This document shows positions 17,979-19,535 of a stretch of 19,535 nucleotides of DNA, one piece after another. Numbering within the stretch: the first letter of the stretch is position 1; every line of letters begins with the position of its first letter. Location: contig JAHNZQ020000016.1 of the NCBI GenBank assembly GCA_019155205.2, positions 1,678,294 to 1,697,828 on the forward strand, in the 5' to 3' direction. The notes below the pieces were generated by a model. That model was not told the origin of the DNA. It saw only the letters and a list, made by a program, of their open reading frames with translations, and did no database searches. This DNA is from Gracilaria vermiculophylla (Eukaryota; Rhodophyta; Florideophyceae; Gracilariales; Gracilariaceae). A program made the translations under genes and the position numbers.

Positions 17979-19305
17979 ATCTTTTACAGATCTTCTGGAA
18001 CATATACATTGTCCCTCCAAATGTCTGTATGAACGTGGTTGTTCCAATCAGTGCGGTAATCTTGCAATTGTAATTTAACTTAAAAATGGTGTAGATACTT
18101 CCGTTTGGTATATTGGAACATGAAAGATTTTAGTACTTTAGAGCGAAATCCAAGGCAAGACCACTCCCTAAGCCTTCGATACCATATCTTTTTGGAGAGA
18201 AATTCTTATGGGATGCATCATTCAAGCGTTCCTGAGGCAAGCGTAACTCTTCGGACTGTCTAATGCAGAGATCGAAGCATCTAATGGTCTCGAATGCGCC
18301 CCAGCCGTTGCAATTTAAGTCAAAGCTGATTAGTAGGGATTAAATAAAACTGTTCGCTGTAAATTGGTGCCGGCACGTTAGGGTAATCGACATTGCAGGA
18401 AGCCTCCATTATTGACACTGTCGCGACATGGATGCTTGGTCGGGCGTGAGAGCTGTGCACTATACTTAGAGAAGTGTTTGAGGTTCTCTCCCATTACTCG
18501 GTAAAGCTATGCACGTTCTGGCTACATTTCGACCTCTGTAGTTTTTGCACTTAACCAGCAGGCTATTCCGTTATAACAACAGGTCTCAATGACACACGCG
18601 AACGCTGCATCTGCTACTACTTATCGATTGCTGTACACCTGCATTCAATTTTGGACCTACAGCCATTCCAGTGCTGTTATATTCATATTACGTACCATTG
18701 GTCGTTTCTTCTTGGTTGCGCCACTTCTGCACTCTTTGAGCCAGTTGCCTCTTTTTATTCTACCAACTGGTTCAGCTTACGCCGGTCTTTGTGCCATACT
18801 TTGGTCTTCAAACTTGAAAAGTAAGGGAACGTAAGGATTGGCTGAAAGCAGAAAATTCGAAAGGAAAACACTTTGATTCTCGTTTGTTTGTGACATTTGC
18901 TGTAAAATAGTTTGCGCAGAGCGTCAAATATACTAACTGGAATCATATTTACCAATAATCTGTCAAAACTCGTTTGTTGGGATAAAAGCACGCTTAGCGC
19001 CCTGGAATATTGATTTGCGACGACCTCAAGGAGTTGCTTTAGAAGCATACCAATAGATCCTTTTCTAGTGTCAATCAGACCAGTGCGCTGACCTCATATG
19101 AGATCAGCGCTCCATCACTCAAAAGTGAAAATAAAAGAAATCTGATCGGTAGGCCTTTACACTTTGAATTATAAACTTCAAAAACGGCGTACGGATCTAG
19201 TCAAATTCTGGAAAGATCTGTCTTCATGGCACCAATTCACTGATGTTGTTGACAACCATGACTGATTCATCAGCTACAAATGTTTTATGTGTGTTATGGA
19301 CATGG
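17979..19305. other. Non-coding flank between two retroelements
   Basis: Unique-looking sequence following the outer element, starting with its right target-site copy (17979-17983). The longest frames (18589-18834 plus, 18755-19048 minus) are short, overlap each other and match nothing I know. No tRNA or transposon ends were seen apart from a palindrome at 19085-19110. Confidence 0.5.
19085..19110. repeat. 26-bp near-perfect palindrome
   Basis: GCGCTGACCTCAT followed directly by ATGAGATCAGCGC: 12 of 13 base pairs match, the exception being C19092 against A19103. It can form a cruciform or a hairpin with a minimal loop. Function unknown. Confidence 0.7.
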
Positions 19306-19535
19306 TGTAGTACAGTGGCTCCTACGGAATTATGGTGGTTTGGTCTTAAGGCATAATATTCCTAAGGAGGGTTCGTAATTTATTAGCTGGGCCACGTGGT
19401 GCATAATTTTGCCTGCGTGCGCTACAGTATCCTTAAGGTACGGTAGAATTTATTATTTATTTTAGATATTTTATGCAGGTAATTAGCACAGTAGTGCGAC
19501 CTGCCGAGGCGGGCTCCCGGCTAGATATTTAAGCT
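19306..19535 (+). repeat. Third LTR of the inner family, cut by the window edge
   Basis: The first ~230 bp of the same LTR as at 3847 and 12792, in the same orientation, beginning TGTAGTACAGTGGCTCCT and sharing GCTGGGCCACGTGGTGCAT and CTGCCGAGGCGGGCTCCCGG. Differences from both other copies show that it is a separate insertion. It is either a solo LTR or the start of another element beyond the window. Confidence 0.93.

Noticed and set aside
17984..18078. Cysteine-patterned 31-codon stretch (HCPSKCLYERGCSNQCGN) after a TTTTACAG that looks like a splice acceptor, as an exon of a SET/AWS-type gene
   Set aside because: Too short, no donor or further exon, and the adjoining sequence encodes nothing; most likely chance.
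18589..18834. 81-codon hydrophobic ORF as a membrane protein gene
   Set aside because: No recognised motif, overlapped by a 97-codon frame on the other strand, and no supporting context.

Overview
The window looks like nuclear DNA of a photosynthetic eukaryote with a primary plastid, most plausibly a red alga with few introns, such as a florideophyte. The reasons are a long intron-free gene for a plastid-type ISE2/DExH15 RNA helicase with a transit-peptide-like leader at the left end, and degenerate Ty3/gypsy LTR retrotransposons filling most of the rest. The organism is an inference from family content; no species marker is visible.

Layout. 1-1915, minus strand: 5' two thirds of the helicase gene, running off the left edge. 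1916-3238: intergenic, with one doubtful small ORF. 3239-17978: an old Ty3/gypsy element (the outer element) with ~260 bp LTRs, a TATA box in each LTR, gag, protease, RT, RNase H, integrase and a chromodomain-like C-terminus, broken by many stops and frameshifts. Its gag is split at 3846/13344 by a second, unrelated Ty3/gypsy element (the inner element, 3847-13343). The inner element has ~553 bp LTRs, a primer-binding site, a polypurine tract, and gag and pol frames broken mainly by isolated nonsense codons. 17979-19305: non-coding flank. 19306 to the end: a third, same-orientation copy of the inner-type LTR, cut by the window edge.

The inner element carries the most unusual feature: after an integrase that stops short of its usual C-terminal region, a long reading frame lies on the opposite strand (12077 down to 10221, about 618 codons with two TGA interruptions, possibly extending upstream to 12284). 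It faces the sense pol tail-to-tail. Its product has an aromatic- and histidine-rich N-terminal half and a Pro/Ala/Val-rich C-terminal half, and resembles no family I can name. Antisense extra ORFs between pol and the 3' LTR are known from some plant Ty3/gypsy lineages, so this may be an equivalent accessory gene in an algal lineage.

Insertion order is supported independently by the nesting, by 4-of-5 matching target-site duplications for both elements, and by the LTR pairs: by eye the outer pair is more diverged than the inner pair. Neither element looks able to move by itself.
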